Assembly (NCBI RefSeq): GCF_900090315.1
Contig: NZ_FMHZ01000002.1
Coordinates: forward strand, 6,976,501 to 7,040,500
From: Micromonospora citrea
Lineage (GTDB): Bacteria; Actinomycetota; Actinomycetes; Mycobacteriales; Micromonosporaceae
Direction of reading: 5' to 3'
Length of the DNA: 64,000 nt
Each line of letters opens with the position of its first letter. Positions within the stretch are counted from its first letter, which is position 1. The notes below the pieces were generated by a model. That model worked only from the letters and a program-made list of their open reading frames with translations. It ran no database searches and was not told where the DNA came from. A program made the translations under genes and the position numbers. Positions 47,147-57,095 of this stretch are shown here, one piece after another.

Positions 47147-48018
47147 GCCGTGTGCGTGAGGACGGCGTCGGCCAGTTCCTCGTGCACCTCGGGCGGCAGG
47201 GTGTGGCCCATGCCCGCCACGATCATCAGCCGCGCCCCCGGGACCTGCTCGGCGATGAGCGCGCCGTGGCCCGGCTTGACCGGCTCGTGGCTGCCCTCGA
47301 CGACCAGCGTGGGCGCCTTCACCTGGTGCAGCACGCCGACCGGCTCGAAGTCCGGCCTGGCCGCCGCGGCCAGCCGGTGGTTGGTCACCGCCGACAGGTC
47401 GCGGGCCCGCTCGTGGATCCGTTCCTGCAGCCGACGCGCCGCGTCCTCGTCGAACGGCAGCCCCGTTCCGTGCAGCAGGCGCTGCTCGGCGATCATGCTC
47501 TCGATCCGGGCGCGCCGGTCCTCGGGCGGCGGGGCGGCCATCAGCGCGCGGTAGAAGGCCACGAACTCGGGTGTCGGCTCGGGCAGGCTTCCCTCGGACT
47601 GTGGCTGCCCCAGCAGCGCCCGCATGATCACCTGCCCCTCGCCGCCGCCCAGCGGCGAGGAACCGATGACGGTCAGCGACCGTACGCGCTCCGGCCGCTC
47701 CACCGCGACGTACTGGCCGAGCAGCCCGCCCGCCGAGTGGCAGACCAGGTGCGCGCTGTCCAGGCCGTGGGCGTCCAGCACCCGGTACACGTCGTTCTTG
47801 ATGTCGTCCCACGTGTACGGGTGCGCCGCGAAGTCGACGGTGTCCGACATGCCGGTGTCGCGGTGGTCGTACCGGACGACCCGGCGGCCCCCGGCGACGA
47901 GGCGGCCGACGAACTCGTCCGGCCACAGGACGCCCTGCGACATCGAGCCCATGATCAACAGGATCGGCGCGTCCGTGACGGCGCCGAACTCTTCGCTCCA
48001 GATTTTCACCTCATGCAT
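47140..48018 (-). CDS. alpha/beta-fold hydrolase, RdmC (methylesterase)-like
   Basis: A 292-residue hydrolase. The YDHRDTGMSD motif, nucleophile elbow CHSAGG and final GMGHTLPPE place it near aclacinomycin methylesterase RdmC and related hydrolases. LIMGSMSQGVLWPDEF forms the oxyanion region. It begins 3 nt after the stop of the large LuxR regulator, so both are read from one mRNA. The hydrolase may act on the signal or product the regulator responds to (inference). Confidence 0.88.
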   Translation of the reverse strand: MHEVKIWSEEFGAVTDAPILLIMGSMSQGVLWPDEFVGRLVAGGRRVVRYDHRDTGMSDTVDFAAHPYTWDDIKNDVYRVLDAHGLDSAHLVCHSAGGLLGQYVAVERPERVRSLTVIGSSPLGGGEGQVIMRALLGQPQSEGSLPEPTPEFVAFYRALMAAPPPEDRRARIESMIAEQRLLHGTGLPFDEDAARRLQERIHERARDLSAVTNHRLAAAARPDFEPVGVLHQVKAPTLVVEGSHEPVKPGHGALIAEQVPGARLMIVAGMGHTLPPEVHEELADAVLTHTAG

Positions 48019-48021
48019 GTG

Positions 48022-50721
48022 TCACAGCATGTCCCGTCCCGCTCCCGGTGCCTTCCGTAGAACTACCAGCCGCGCCAGTTCCGTACGGGAGCCGATGCCC
48101 AGCTTCGGATAGATCTTGTACAGGTGGTACTCGACCGTGCGCGGGCTCAGGAAGAGCTGGGCGGCGATCTGCCTGCTGGACAGGCCGTCGGCGACCAGGC
48201 CGGCGATGCGCAGCTCCTGCGGGGTCAGCGCGTCGAGCACGGCCGAGGGTGGGGCCTGCCCGCTCTCGCCCGCCGCGCGCAGCTCACCCTGCGCGCGCCT
48301 CGCCCACGGCCGCGCGCCCGCCCGCTCGAACGTCTCCCACGCCGTCCGCAGATGCGCCCGCGCCTCGCCCGGCCGCTGCGCGCGGCGCAGACGCTCGCCC
48401 AGCAGCAGCGCCGTCCTGGCCGCCTCGAACGGGTTGGTGTGCAGCCGCAACGCCTCGCCGAAGGCCTCCTCGGACGACTCGACCAGCCCTCGGCACCGGG
48501 CCAGCAGGGCGCGCGACTCGGGCGTCGCGGCGTGCGCCGACCACCGCGCGTACGCCGCCAGCGCCGCCCGTGCCCCCGCGTCGTCCCCCGCGCCCACGGC
48601 GGCCTCCACGCGGTCCGGCGCAGTCCGCCACACCACCGTGGGATGACCGGCGCCCGGTCCCGCCGCGGCGAGGGCGGTGAACCGGTCGTGCGCCGCCGCG
48701 TGGCGCCCCAGGCACAGGTCAAGCAGCGCCAGCGCGTACGCGGCGACCCCCGCCCGCAGACCCACCCGGTGCGGTACGGCGATGGCCAGCGCCTCGTGGG
48801 CGCGCCGTTCGCAGGTCTCCTCCTCGCCCCGCAGCGCCGCCAGCACCGCCAGGTTGGCCAGGTGCGCGGCCACGGTGTTCTCGTAGCCGGCCTCGCGGGC
48901 CATCTCCAGGCCCTCCTCGGAGACGGCCTGGCTGTCCGCCAGGTGCCCGGCGAGGCGCTCGGCGGTCGCCACGAACTCCAGCACGACCGGCAGTTGCCCG
49001 GTCATGCCCGACACCCTGGCCACCCGTCCGGCCCGGTCGACCATCTCGGTCGCCAGGTCCGACTCGCCCAGGTGGCTGGCCGCGGCCGCCGCCCACAGGT
49101 ACTCCGCCGCCTCCCCGAGCTCGCCGACGCGCCCCAGCGCCCGCCGCAGCAGGCCCGGCCCGGCGGCGTCGCCGTCCAGCGTCAGGCCGATCCCGGCCAC
49201 CGTGTCCCGCAGGAAACCCTCGGGATGCGCCGCCGCCCGGCGCCCGAGGGCGACGACGGCCGCCGTGTCGCCGACGTACGAGGCGGCCTCCGCGGCGTCG
49301 GCCAGCATCTCCAGGCTGTCGCCCGCCGTCAGGATGCGCACGGCCTCGGCGGCGTTGCCGCAGTTCAGCTCGAAGCGGCCCCGCAGCTGGGCGATCCCGG
49401 TGGCGAGGCCGGCATCCGCGCCGGCCTGGTCGCGGGCCTCGGCCAGCAGCGACTCGGCCTGCCCCGGGCGGCCACCGAGCCAGGCCGCGACGGCGGCGTC
49501 CTTCAGGCGGGCGGCCCGGGTGGCCGCCTCGGGGGTCAGCTCGGCGGCCCGGGCCAGGGCGGTGGCGGCGGTGCCGTACCCGCCGCGGTCGCGGGCCTGT
49601 CGCGCGGCGGCCACCAGCTCGGCGGCGGCCCGCTCGTCGCGGCCCACGGCGGCTGCGGCCAGGTGCCAGGCGCGACGGTCGCCCTCGGTGAGCTGGGCGA
49701 GTACGGCGTGCACGTGGCGGATCTCGGCGGGGGCGGCCGCCTCGTGCACCGCCGACCGGACGAGCGGATGGCGGAAGCGCACGCGCGTGCCCGACACCTC
49801 GGCCAGGCCGGAGGCTTCCAGCTCGGCCAGCGCCGCGCGGCCCGTCCAGGCCGCCCCCGGGCCGTCGCCGGACCGCTCGGCGGCCAGCCGGTCGGCGGCG
49901 CGCAGCACCACGTCGAGGCCGGCCTCCACGGCGGCGACCAGGGCGAGCAGCCGCGCCGGGGCGGGCAACGCCCGCACCTGGTCGCCGAACAGCCGGGCGC
50001 CACCGGGAAGCGGGTCGGGCAGCGGTTCGCGCCCGGCGAGCTGCGCGGGCGTCAGGCGGGCGGCGATCTCGCCCAGGGCGAGCGGGTTCGCGCCGGTCAG
50101 CGCGACGAGTTCCCGCGCCACGCCGGGCCGCACCCCGCCGCGGGACTCCAGCAGCTCGGCGGCTGCGGCCGCGGGCAGGCCCGGCACCTGCACCGTCCGG
50201 GACACACCCTTGACCGCGACGTCCCCGCGCACGGCGAACAACATGGCGATCTTCTCCGTCCCCACCCGCCGGGCGGCGAACAGCAGCGCGTCGGCCGAGG
50301 CCCGGTCGACCCACTGGAAGTCGTCGACCACGCAGATCAGCCCGTCCGGCTCGGCGGCCTCGGCCAGCAACGACAGCGCGCCGGCGCCCAGCAGGTACCG
50401 GTCGCCGGCGGAGCCCGCGGCGAGCCCCAGCGCGGCGCGCACCGCGTCGCGCTGCGGTGCGGGCAGCGCGTCGAGCGAGCCGGTCACCGGCCACAGCACC
50501 TGGTGCAGCGCCGCGAACGCGAGGTCGGACTCGGCCTCGACGCCGGTGGTCCGCAGCACGCGCATCGCGCCGCCGCGCGCGGCCGCCGCGTCGAGCAGGG
50601 CCGTCTTGCCCGCGCCCGCCTCGCCCCGCAGCACCACCGCACCGCCGGAGCCGTCGCGAGCCCGGGCGATCACCTCGTCGAGCGCGTTGACTTCCGCGGT
50701 TCTGCCGTAGAGCACGATCAT
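48022..50721 (-). CDS. LAL-type LuxR-family regulator with AAA ATPase domain
   Basis: An 899-residue large ATP-binding LuxR regulator. The N-terminal AAA domain has P-loop GEAGAGKTALLDA near residue 34 and Walker B LICVVDDFQWVDRASADALL near 128. A long helical TPR-like middle follows. The C-terminal LuxR HTH is LTPQELRIAGLVADGLSSRQIAAQLFLSPRTVEYHLYKIY (about 838-877). Such proteins (MalT-like) activate transcription after binding a small inducer and ATP. The downstream hydrolase, 3 nt away, is a likely target or partner. Confidence 0.93.
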   Translation of the reverse strand: MIVLYGRTAEVNALDEVIARARDGSGGAVVLRGEAGAGKTALLDAAAARGGAMRVLRTTGVEAESDLAFAALHQVLWPVTGSLDALPAPQRDAVRAALGLAAGSAGDRYLLGAGALSLLAEAAEPDGLICVVDDFQWVDRASADALLFAARRVGTEKIAMLFAVRGDVAVKGVSRTVQVPGLPAAAAAELLESRGGVRPGVARELVALTGANPLALGEIAARLTPAQLAGREPLPDPLPGGARLFGDQVRALPAPARLLALVAAVEAGLDVVLRAADRLAAERSGDGPGAAWTGRAALAELEASGLAEVSGTRVRFRHPLVRSAVHEAAAPAEIRHVHAVLAQLTEGDRRAWHLAAAAVGRDERAAAELVAAARQARDRGGYGTAATALARAAELTPEAATRAARLKDAAVAAWLGGRPGQAESLLAEARDQAGADAGLATGIAQLRGRFELNCGNAAEAVRILTAGDSLEMLADAAEAASYVGDTAAVVALGRRAAAHPEGFLRDTVAGIGLTLDGDAAGPGLLRRALGRVGELGEAAEYLWAAAAASHLGESDLATEMVDRAGRVARVSGMTGQLPVVLEFVATAERLAGHLADSQAVSEEGLEMAREAGYENTVAAHLANLAVLAALRGEEETCERRAHEALAIAVPHRVGLRAGVAAYALALLDLCLGRHAAAHDRFTALAAAGPGAGHPTVVWRTAPDRVEAAVGAGDDAGARAALAAYARWSAHAATPESRALLARCRGLVESSEEAFGEALRLHTNPFEAARTALLLGERLRRAQRPGEARAHLRTAWETFERAGARPWARRAQGELRAAGESGQAPPSAVLDALTPQELRIAGLVADGLSSRQIAAQLFLSPRTVEYHLYKIYPKLGIGSRTELARLVVLRKAPGAGRDML

Positions 50722-50914
50722 CGACTGTAGGGGGCCCGTGCGTCGTCCCGCGCGCGCGGGGCGCGCTCACCGCGCCCCGGTGTGGCGGTGGCCCCGTCGC
50801 CGAGGACGATCCGCCACGACGTTCCCGGCGGCGGGCGTCGTGGGGCGGTGGCGGCGGGCGTCGTGGGGCGGTGGCGGTTGCGGCGCGGACGCCCCGGCCG
50901 CCGTCGTGTCGAGG

Positions 50915-52081
50915 TCAGCGGCCGGCGAGCGCGGCGCGCACGGGGCCGGTCTTCGCGGCGGCCTCGGCGACCTCGGCGTCGGGGTCGCTGCCCCAGGTGA
51001 TGCCCCCGCCCGCCCAGACGTGCACCCGGTCGGCGTCGACGGCGGCGGTGCGGATGGTCAGCCCCAGGTCGACGCGCCCCGGCGCGACCCAGCCGAGGGC
51101 GCCCATGCTCGCGCCCCGCCCGACCGGCTCGAGGGCGGCGATCCGGTCGAGGGCGGCGAGCTTGGGGGCGCCGGTGACGGAGCCGCCCGGGCAGACCGCG
51201 CGCAGCAGGTCGGCCAGGCCGAGCCCGTCGGCGACCGCCGCCGACACCGTCGACTCGGCCTGCCACAGGTCGCACCAGCGGCGTACGGCGAACAGTTCGT
51301 CGACGCGCACGCTGCCGGTGCGCGCGACGCGGGCCAGGTCGTTGCGCTCGAGGTCGACGATCATGACGTGTTCGGCGCGTTCCTTGGCCGAGGCGAGCAG
51401 TTCGGCGCGGCCGTCGGCGGTGGCCGGCCGGGTGCCCTTGATCGGCCGGGTGATCAGCCGCCCGTCGACCAGCTCGACCAGGGTCTCGGGGCTCGCGCAG
51501 CCGATCGCCCAGCCCGGCCCGGTGAGGGTGCCGCCGTAGCGGGCGCCGGGCAGCGCGGCCAGTCGGGCCAGGGCGGGCAGCGGATCGCCGGCGTACGGGG
51601 CGGCGGCGTGCCCGACGAGGTTGACCTGGTAGACGTCGCCGCGGCCGATGGCGGCGCGGACGGCGGTCACGGCGTCGGCGTGTTGCCGGGGTGTCCAGCT
51701 CTCCGCCCAGCCGCCCAGCCGCCAGCCGGCCGGCGGTCCGGCCGGCGCGGCGACCGGGCCGTGGCCGTAGACGACCACGGCGACCTCCGGCAGGGCGGGT
51801 ACGGGGTTGGCCGCGCCGGCGGGCGCGCCGACCAGGGCGGCGCCGGCGGCGGCGGAGACGTAGAGGGCCGCCCCGCACACGCCGGCGGGATCGTGGCCGG
51901 CGGCGGGCCGGGCCAGGTCGTGCAGGGGCAGGCCGTGCGCCGCCAGGAACTCCTGCGCCAGCGCCGCCGGGTCGCCGCCGTCGGCCGGACGCCACTGCCA
52001 GCGGGTGCGCTCGACGAGCCTGCGGCGGCAGGCGGTCGGTGCCGCCGGCACGTCGACCGCAAGCCGTGGGAGCGTTTCCAT
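50915..52081 (-). CDS. pabB: aminodeoxychorismate synthase component I
   Basis: Chorismate-binding enzyme of folate synthesis (chorismate to 4-amino-4-deoxychorismate with a PabA glutaminase), 388 residues. The PIKGTRP motif with the active-site Lys distinguishes it from anthranilate synthase. ERAEHVMIVDLERNDLARV, CPGGSVTGAPK and the C-terminal WAGGGITWGSDPDAE complete the family pattern. ATG 52081 (METLPRLAV) is chosen over an in-frame ATG 57 nt upstream. It is divergent from a DUF5999 gene. Confidence 0.9.
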   Translation of the reverse strand: METLPRLAVDVPAAPTACRRRLVERTRWQWRPADGGDPAALAQEFLAAHGLPLHDLARPAAGHDPAGVCGAALYVSAAAGAALVGAPAGAANPVPALPEVAVVVYGHGPVAAPAGPPAGWRLGGWAESWTPRQHADAVTAVRAAIGRGDVYQVNLVGHAAAPYAGDPLPALARLAALPGARYGGTLTGPGWAIGCASPETLVELVDGRLITRPIKGTRPATADGRAELLASAKERAEHVMIVDLERNDLARVARTGSVRVDELFAVRRWCDLWQAESTVSAAVADGLGLADLLRAVCPGGSVTGAPKLAALDRIAALEPVGRGASMGALGWVAPGRVDLGLTIRTAAVDADRVHVWAGGGITWGSDPDAEVAEAAAKTGPVRAALAGR

Positions 52082-52228
52082 GCCGTCTGGCCCCTTACGC
52101 CTCATCCGTTCAGTGGATTTCCCGGTATCCACGCGCATACCTGCTCGATGCCGGCCGCTTTCGCTTGGTACTGTGCGTCACTGGTCATGTGAACCATGAC
52201 ACAGTGCCCCCACAGTCCGGAGATCCCG

Positions 52229-52429
52229 ATGTGCCAGCACCAACCCACCTGCCCCTCCGCCGACGCGACCGACCGGGAAGCCGCCCGGGTCCTCGCCTGC
52301 TTCCCTGAGCAGGGCTGGAGCCTGCTCTGCAACGGTGTCATCGTCTTCGAGGACACCGGCGAGCTGCTGCCCGACGGCAGGACCATCGCCCCCCACCGCG
52401 GCCCGGCCCGACACGCCCTCGTCGCCTGA
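52229..52429 (+). CDS. DUF5999 small protein
   Basis: A 66-residue protein of the actinobacterial DUF5999 family: MCQHQPTCPSADATDREAAR, then EQGWSLLCNGVIVFEDTGEL and a final LPDGRTIAPHR. Conserved Cys and His near the N-terminus could bind metal; function unknown. I start at ATG 52229 with ggag 6 nt upstream; the in-frame ATG at 52196 precedes the conserved start by 11 residues. Confidence 0.85.
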   Translation: MCQHQPTCPSADATDREAARVLACFPEQGWSLLCNGVIVFEDTGELLPDGRTIAPHRGPARHALVA

Positions 52430-52515
52430 CCTGTCACGCTCCGTCACGCACATTCTCGGCGTCGCCCCAGGCTAGTCCCCCGGTCGGGACATCCTCCGCC
52501 CAGGTCGACGCACCC

Positions 52516-52543
52516 GCCGGGGCGGCGACACCACCGCCCCGGC
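52516..52543. terminator. bidirectional terminator
   Basis: A 10-bp perfect stem (gccggggcgg / ccgccccggc) with an 8-nt loop lies between the convergent DUF5999 and gcvP genes. Confidence 0.65.
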
Positions 52544-52554
52544 GCGACGCCACA

Positions 52555-55377
52555 TCAGCCCTCGAAAGCCTCCGGCGCCGGGCAGGAACACACCAGGTTC
52601 CGGTCGCCGTACGCGCCGTCGATGCGCCGCACCGGCGGCCAGTACTTCCCGGCCCGGTCCACCCCGCCCGGGTACGCCCCCACCGACCGCGGGTACGCGT
52701 GCGGCCACTCGTCGCCGGACACCATCGCCGCCGTGTGCGGCGCGTTCGCCAGGGGGTTGTCGCCGGCCGGCCACTCCCCCGCACCCACCTTGTCGATCTC
52801 CGCCCGGATGGCGATCATCGCGTCGCAGAACCGGTCCAGCTCGGCCAGGTCCTCGCTCTCGGTCGGCTCCACCATGAGCGTGCCCGCCACCGGAAACGAC
52901 ATCGTCGGCGCGTGGAAGCCGTAGTCGATCAGCCGCTTCGCCACGTCGTCGACGCTCACCCCGGTCGCCTTCGTCAGCGGCCGCAGGTCCAGGATGCACT
53001 CGTGCGCCACGAGGCCCTTGTTGCCGGCGTACAGCACCGGGTAGTGCTGCCGCAGCCGCGCGGCCACGTAGTTCGCGGCGAGGACCGCCACGCCGGTGGC
53101 CCGGGTCAGCCCCGCCGCGCCCATCATCCGCAGGTACGCCCACGGGATCGGCAGGATCCCCGCCGACCCGTACGGGGCCGCCGAGATGGCCGGCCGGCCG
53201 TCAACGTGCGCGCCCAGCGGGTCGCCGGGCAGGAACGGCGCCAGGTGCGCCCGCACCGCCACCGGACCCACCCCCGGCCCGCCGCCACCGTGCGGAATGC
53301 AGAACGTCTTGTGCAGGTTCAGGTGCGACACGTCCGCCCCGAACCTGCCCGGCTTGGCGAACCCGACCAGCGCGTTGAGGTTCGCCCCGTCGACGTACAC
53401 CTGACCGCCGGCGTCGTGGACCTTCGCGCACAGCGACGCGATGCCCGTCTCGTACACCCCGTGCGTCGACGGATACGTCACCATGATCGCCGCGAGGGCG
53501 TCCCGGTGCTTGTCGATCTTCGTGTCGAGGTCGACGAGGTCGACGTTGCCGTCGGCGTCGCAGCCGACCACGACGACCCGCATGCCGGCCATCACCGCGC
53601 TGGCCGCGTTCGTGCCGTGCGCCGACGACGGGATCAGGCACACGTCACGGTGCCCCTCACCGCGGTCGCGGTGGTAGGCCCGGATGGCCAGCAACCCGGC
53701 CAGCTCGCCCTGCGACCCGGCGTTGGGCTGCACGCTGACCGCGTCGTATCCGGTCACCTCCGCCAGCCACCCCTCCAACTGGGCGATCATCTCCCGGTAG
53801 CCGGCGGTCTGCGCCGCCGGCGCGAACGGGTGGACGTGCGCGAACTCCGCCCAGCTCACCGGCTCCATCTCGGTGGTCGCGTTGAGCTTCATCGTGCACG
53901 ACCCGAGCGGAATCATCCCCCGGTCCAGGGCGTAGTCGAAGTCCGACAGCCGCCGCAGGTAGCGCAGCATCGCCGTCTCCGAGTGGTGACTGCGGAACAC
54001 CGGGTGGGTCAGGAACTCCGACGTGCGCGCCAGCCCGGTGGGCAGCGCGGCGTCCACGGCGCCGTCGACGGCGTCGACGCCGAACGCGGCCCACACCGCC
54101 GCCAGGTGCGCCGGCGTGGTCGTCTCGTCGCAGGAGACGCCGACCCGGTCGGCGTCGACCAGCCGCAGGTTCACGCCCCGCTGCGCGGCCGCCGCCACCA
54201 CCTGCGCGGCCCGGCCCGGCACCGTCGCGGTGACGGTGTCGAAGAACGCGACCTCCGCGACGGCCACCCCGCCGGCGCGCAGCCCGGCCGCGAGCCGCGC
54301 CGCCATCTCGTGCGTACGCGCCGCGACGGCCCGCAGCCCGTCGGGGCCGTGGTAGACGGCGTACATGCCGGCCATCACCGCGAGGAGCACCTGCGCGGTG
54401 CAGATGTTGCTGGTCGCCCTCTCCCGACGGATGTGCTGCTCGCGGGTCTGCAACGCCAGCCGGTACGCCGGGTTGCCGTCGGCGTCGCGGGACACCCCCA
54501 CGAGGCGGCCGGGCAGCATCCGCTCCAGGCCCGCCCGCACCGCCAGGTAGCCGGCGTGCGGCCCACCGAAGCCCATCGGCACCCCGAACCGCTGGGTGGT
54601 GCCGGCCGCGATGTCGGCGCCGATCTCCCCCGGCGGGCGCAGCAGCGTCAGGGCCAGCAGGTCCGCCGCCACGGTGACCAGCGCTCCCACGGCGTGCGCC
54701 GCCTCTACCAGCGGCGCGTGGTCACGCACCGCGCCCGACGCGCCCGGATACTGCAGGTGCAGGCCGAAGAACTCCGCCGGCAGTTCGTCGCGTTCCACGT
54801 CGAGCACCCGCACGTCGATGCCGAGCGGCTCGGCCCGGCTGGTGATCACCGCGACGGTCTGCGGCAGGGCGTCGGCGTCGACGACGTACACCGGGCTCCT
54901 GCTCTTCGACGCGCGGCGCGCGAGGGTCATCGCCTCGGCAGCGGCAGTGCCCTCGTCGAGCATCGACGCGTTAGCCGTCGCCAGCCCGGTCAGGTCCGTC
55001 ACCATGGTCTGGAAGTTCAGCAGCGCCTCCAGCCGGCCCTGGCTGATCTCCGGCTGGTACGGCGTGTACGCCGTGTACCACGCCGGGTTCTCCAGCACGT
55101 TGCGGCGGATCACCGCCGGGGTGTGCGTGCCGTGGTAACCCAACCCGATCATGGACACGGCGACGGTGTTGCGGGCGGCCAGGGCGCGCAGCTCGGCGAT
55201 GGCGTCGTGCTCGGTGGCCGGCTCCGGCAGGTCCAGCGTGCCGTGCCAGCGGATCACCTCGGGGATCGCGGCGTCCATCAGCTCGTCGATCGAGCCGTAG
55301 CCGACGGCCTCCAGCATCCGGCGCTCGTCGGCCGGCTCGGGGCCGATGTGGCGGGCGGCGAACTGCTCTGCGGTCAT
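52555..55377 (-). CDS. gcvP: glycine dehydrogenase (decarboxylating), P protein
   Basis: PLP-dependent P protein of the glycine cleavage system, 940 residues, single-chain type. It starts [13 protein letters not shown] and contains [41 protein letters not shown] and [18 protein letters not shown] with the PLP Lys. It works with the T, H and L proteins, which are not in this window. AGGGGAG lies 8 nt before the ATG, and a glycine riboswitch occupies the 5' leader, so expression should rise with glycine. Confidence 0.97.
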   Translation of the reverse strand: MTAEQFAARHIGPEPADERRMLEAVGYGSIDELMDAAIPEVIRWHGTLDLPEPATEHDAIAELRALAARNTVAVSMIGLGYHGTHTPAVIRRNVLENPAWYTAYTPYQPEISQGRLEALLNFQTMVTDLTGLATANASMLDEGTAAAEAMTLARRASKSRSPVYVVDADALPQTVAVITSRAEPLGIDVRVLDVERDELPAEFFGLHLQYPGASGAVRDHAPLVEAAHAVGALVTVAADLLALTLLRPPGEIGADIAAGTTQRFGVPMGFGGPHAGYLAVRAGLERMLPGRLVGVSRDADGNPAYRLALQTREQHIRRERATSNICTAQVLLAVMAGMYAVYHGPDGLRAVAARTHEMAARLAAGLRAGGVAVAEVAFFDTVTATVPGRAAQVVAAAAQRGVNLRLVDADRVGVSCDETTTPAHLAAVWAAFGVDAVDGAVDAALPTGLARTSEFLTHPVFRSHHSETAMLRYLRRLSDFDYALDRGMIPLGSCTMKLNATTEMEPVSWAEFAHVHPFAPAAQTAGYREMIAQLEGWLAEVTGYDAVSVQPNAGSQGELAGLLAIRAYHRDRGEGHRDVCLIPSSAHGTNAASAVMAGMRVVVVGCDADGNVDLVDLDTKIDKHRDALAAIMVTYPSTHGVYETGIASLCAKVHDAGGQVYVDGANLNALVGFAKPGRFGADVSHLNLHKTFCIPHGGGGPGVGPVAVRAHLAPFLPGDPLGAHVDGRPAISAAPYGSAGILPIPWAYLRMMGAAGLTRATGVAVLAANYVAARLRQHYPVLYAGNKGLVAHECILDLRPLTKATGVSVDDVAKRLIDYGFHAPTMSFPVAGTLMVEPTESEDLAELDRFCDAMIAIRAEIDKVGAGEWPAGDNPLANAPHTAAMVSGDEWPHAYPRSVGAYPGGVDRAGKYWPPVRRIDGAYGDRNLVCSCPAPEAFEG

Positions 55378-55440
55378 GTGCGGCGCTCCCCTGGGGCGAG
55401 GTCGACAGGTCGGCCTCCCCCTCTGTCGCGCCCGCGCAGC

Positions 55441-55548
55441 GCTCCACAGTGCCTGCCCACGAGGTCCTTTTGCCTGAGAGGTTCCGGGGAGGATTTGCCC
55501 CTTCGGCGCCGCCCCTGATGCCTTCCGGGCGGTCTCTCCCACGTGGGT
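55441..55548 (-). ncRNA. glycine riboswitch (single aptamer)
   Basis: Read on the minus strand, the leader of gcvP contains the conserved glycine-aptamer blocks in order: GTGGGAGAGACC (plus 55531-55542), GCCGAAGGGGCAA (about 55495-55507) and CCTCTCAGGCAAAAGGAC (55464-55481). Only one aptamer is present, not the common tandem pair. About 65 nt with alternating G- and C-rich runs separate it from the start codon and probably form the switching hairpin around the AGGGGAG ribosome-binding site (inference). Confidence 0.92.
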
Positions 55549-55641
55549 GGTACCGGCATGGTCAACGCTACCAGCGCCCGGTTGCCCGGCGGATGTCGTA
55601 CCCCCGGGCGACGATCACCGTGAGCTGTGGAGGTGTGACAG

Positions 55642-56060
55642 ATGCCCGAGTCCACCGAACCCGCCAGACTCCACGAACCCGCCAGATTCCACGAACCGGG
55701 CGGAATCCACGCGCCGCCCGGCGCCCGCGACGAGCCCCGAGGACCTCGGCCGGTTCTTCGTCGCCCGCGCCAACACCGGCGACGTCGACGGCCTGGTCGC
55801 CCTCTACGAGCCCGACGCGGTCCTGGCCACCCCCGCCGGCCCGGCCGTCGGCACGCGGGCCATCCGGGCCGCGCTCACGGCGCTGCTGGCCGGCCGGCCC
55901 ACCTTCACCCCCCGGGCAGCCGCAGCCGACCCTGCGCGCCGGGGACCTGGCGCCGACCTCCACCCGACTCGACGGCGGCGGCGTCACCGTCGAGGTGGCC
56001 CGTCGCCGGCCCGACGGCACCTGACGGTGGGTCATCGACCAGCCCCGCGCCGCCGGCTGA
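55642..56060 (+). pseudogene. SnoaL/DUF4440-like protein, broken
   Basis: Remnant or misread copy of an NTF2-fold protein. ATG 55642 has ggagg 8 nt upstream and opens a short hexapeptide-repeat region. The conserved core EDLGRFFVARANTGDVDGL is in the next frame, reached if one C is removed from the run at 55735-55738. The following TLRAGDLAPTSTRLDGGGV segment is in a third frame, reached if one C is removed from the run at 55908-55913. TGA at 56022 then replaces the Trp expected in GTWRWVIDQPR; the natural end is TGA 56058. Three lesions suggest decay, although two are homopolymer changes typical of sequence error. Confidence 0.7.
55654..55725 (+). repeat. 18-bp tandem repeat encoding a hexapeptide
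   Basis: Four in-frame units of 18 bp (accgaacccgccagactc and variants), the last diverged, encode TEPARL, HEPARF, HEPGGI, HAPPGA at the N-terminus of the broken SnoaL-like gene. Confidence 0.65.
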
Positions 56061-56951
56061 CCCGGCCCGCGACCTGCGACGGCGGGCGTCACCGCCGGGG
56101 TCGTCGCGGCCCGCCCCCGCGCGTCGCCCCCAGCGGGTCCTGCCGCCGGGCTTGAACACGGACAGGCCCGTCGCCGTCCAGAGCAGGGCGAGGAACAGCG
56201 CCATCGCGCCGACCAGCAGCATCCCGGTCGCGCCGGGTTCGGCAGCGGGGTCCGCCGTGCGCGCCGCCAGCTCGTCGATCCACGGGCCCTCGAAGGTGGC
56301 GAGGACGGGAAGGCTGAGCGCGATGACCAGCTTGGCCAGCACCCAGCGGTGCCGCACCAGACCCCAGGGCGTGCCCAACGACACCACCACACCGGTGACG
56401 ATCGCCAGGAAGACACTCGGGATCGCCAGGGCGACGTTGAACGTGTCCATGAGCAGATAGGCGCCGTGCCGTACCTGCGGCCGGTCCGTGCTCACCCCGA
56501 CGACGGACAGGGTGAGCATCCCCAGGGACACGCCCAACCAGCCCACGCCGATGCCGACATGCAGCGTCAACCACACCTTGCGCCACACCCGCCCGAGCCG
56601 GGGGAAGCGCGGCCGCAGCCCAACGGTGACCAGCGTCGACAGCAGCATGCCCAGCCACGGCAGCTGGTGGGCGAGCAGGAACAAGAACTGTGCGGGGACG
56701 AACACCAGATGGAAGACGATCAGGACGCGCTGGACGTGCCCGACGGCCGCCGCGCGGCGCAGCGCGAACCAGCTGCCGAACGACAGCGCCGCCGCCAGCG
56801 CGTACCCGAGCGTCGCGGCTGTCTGAAACCGGGGATGGTGACCGTCGCGCCGCAGCGCCACGAAGGTCGCCGCGGCGAGCGCGAAGACCCCGAAGGCGAA
56901 CTGCAGGTTTCTGGGGCTGAGCCAGCGGCCGGGCCGTTCGTGGAGGACCAT
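55905..56951 (-). CDS. DUF2269-like integral membrane protein
   Basis: A membrane protein with about eight hydrophobic segments in its first 270 residues: LQFAFGVFALAAATFVALRR, VLIVFHLVFVPAQFLFLLAH and WLTLHVGIGVGWLGVSLGM are examples. Helical His and Arg residues resemble DUF2269-type proteins; function unknown. The last 75 residues, after FKPGGRTRW, are Arg/Gly-rich, unconserved and antisense to the broken SnoaL-like gene. A one-base shift in the G run after TRW would end the protein near 56089, so the given 3' end is doubtful. Confidence 0.65.
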   Translation of the reverse strand: MVLHERPGRWLSPRNLQFAFGVFALAAATFVALRRDGHHPRFQTAATLGYALAAALSFGSWFALRRAAAVGHVQRVLIVFHLVFVPAQFLFLLAHQLPWLGMLLSTLVTVGLRPRFPRLGRVWRKVWLTLHVGIGVGWLGVSLGMLTLSVVGVSTDRPQVRHGAYLLMDTFNVALAIPSVFLAIVTGVVVSLGTPWGLVRHRWVLAKLVIALSLPVLATFEGPWIDELAARTADPAAEPGATGMLLVGAMALFLALLWTATGLSVFKPGGRTRWGRRAGAGRDDPGGDARRRRSRAGSAGGAGLVDDPPSGAVGPATGHLDGDAAAVESGGGRRQVPGAQGRLRLPGG

Positions 56952-57095
56952 GCCGCCAGCGTCGCCGGCCACGCCGTGCCGCCACGTCGGCTGATGCGGG
57001 AAAGCCGCTGCGCACATCGGCGCTGTTTCGCCGGCGCCGGCTACAACTTTCCGCCGACGCGCCCACCCCGGCAGGGCGCCTACCCTGGCGGCACG

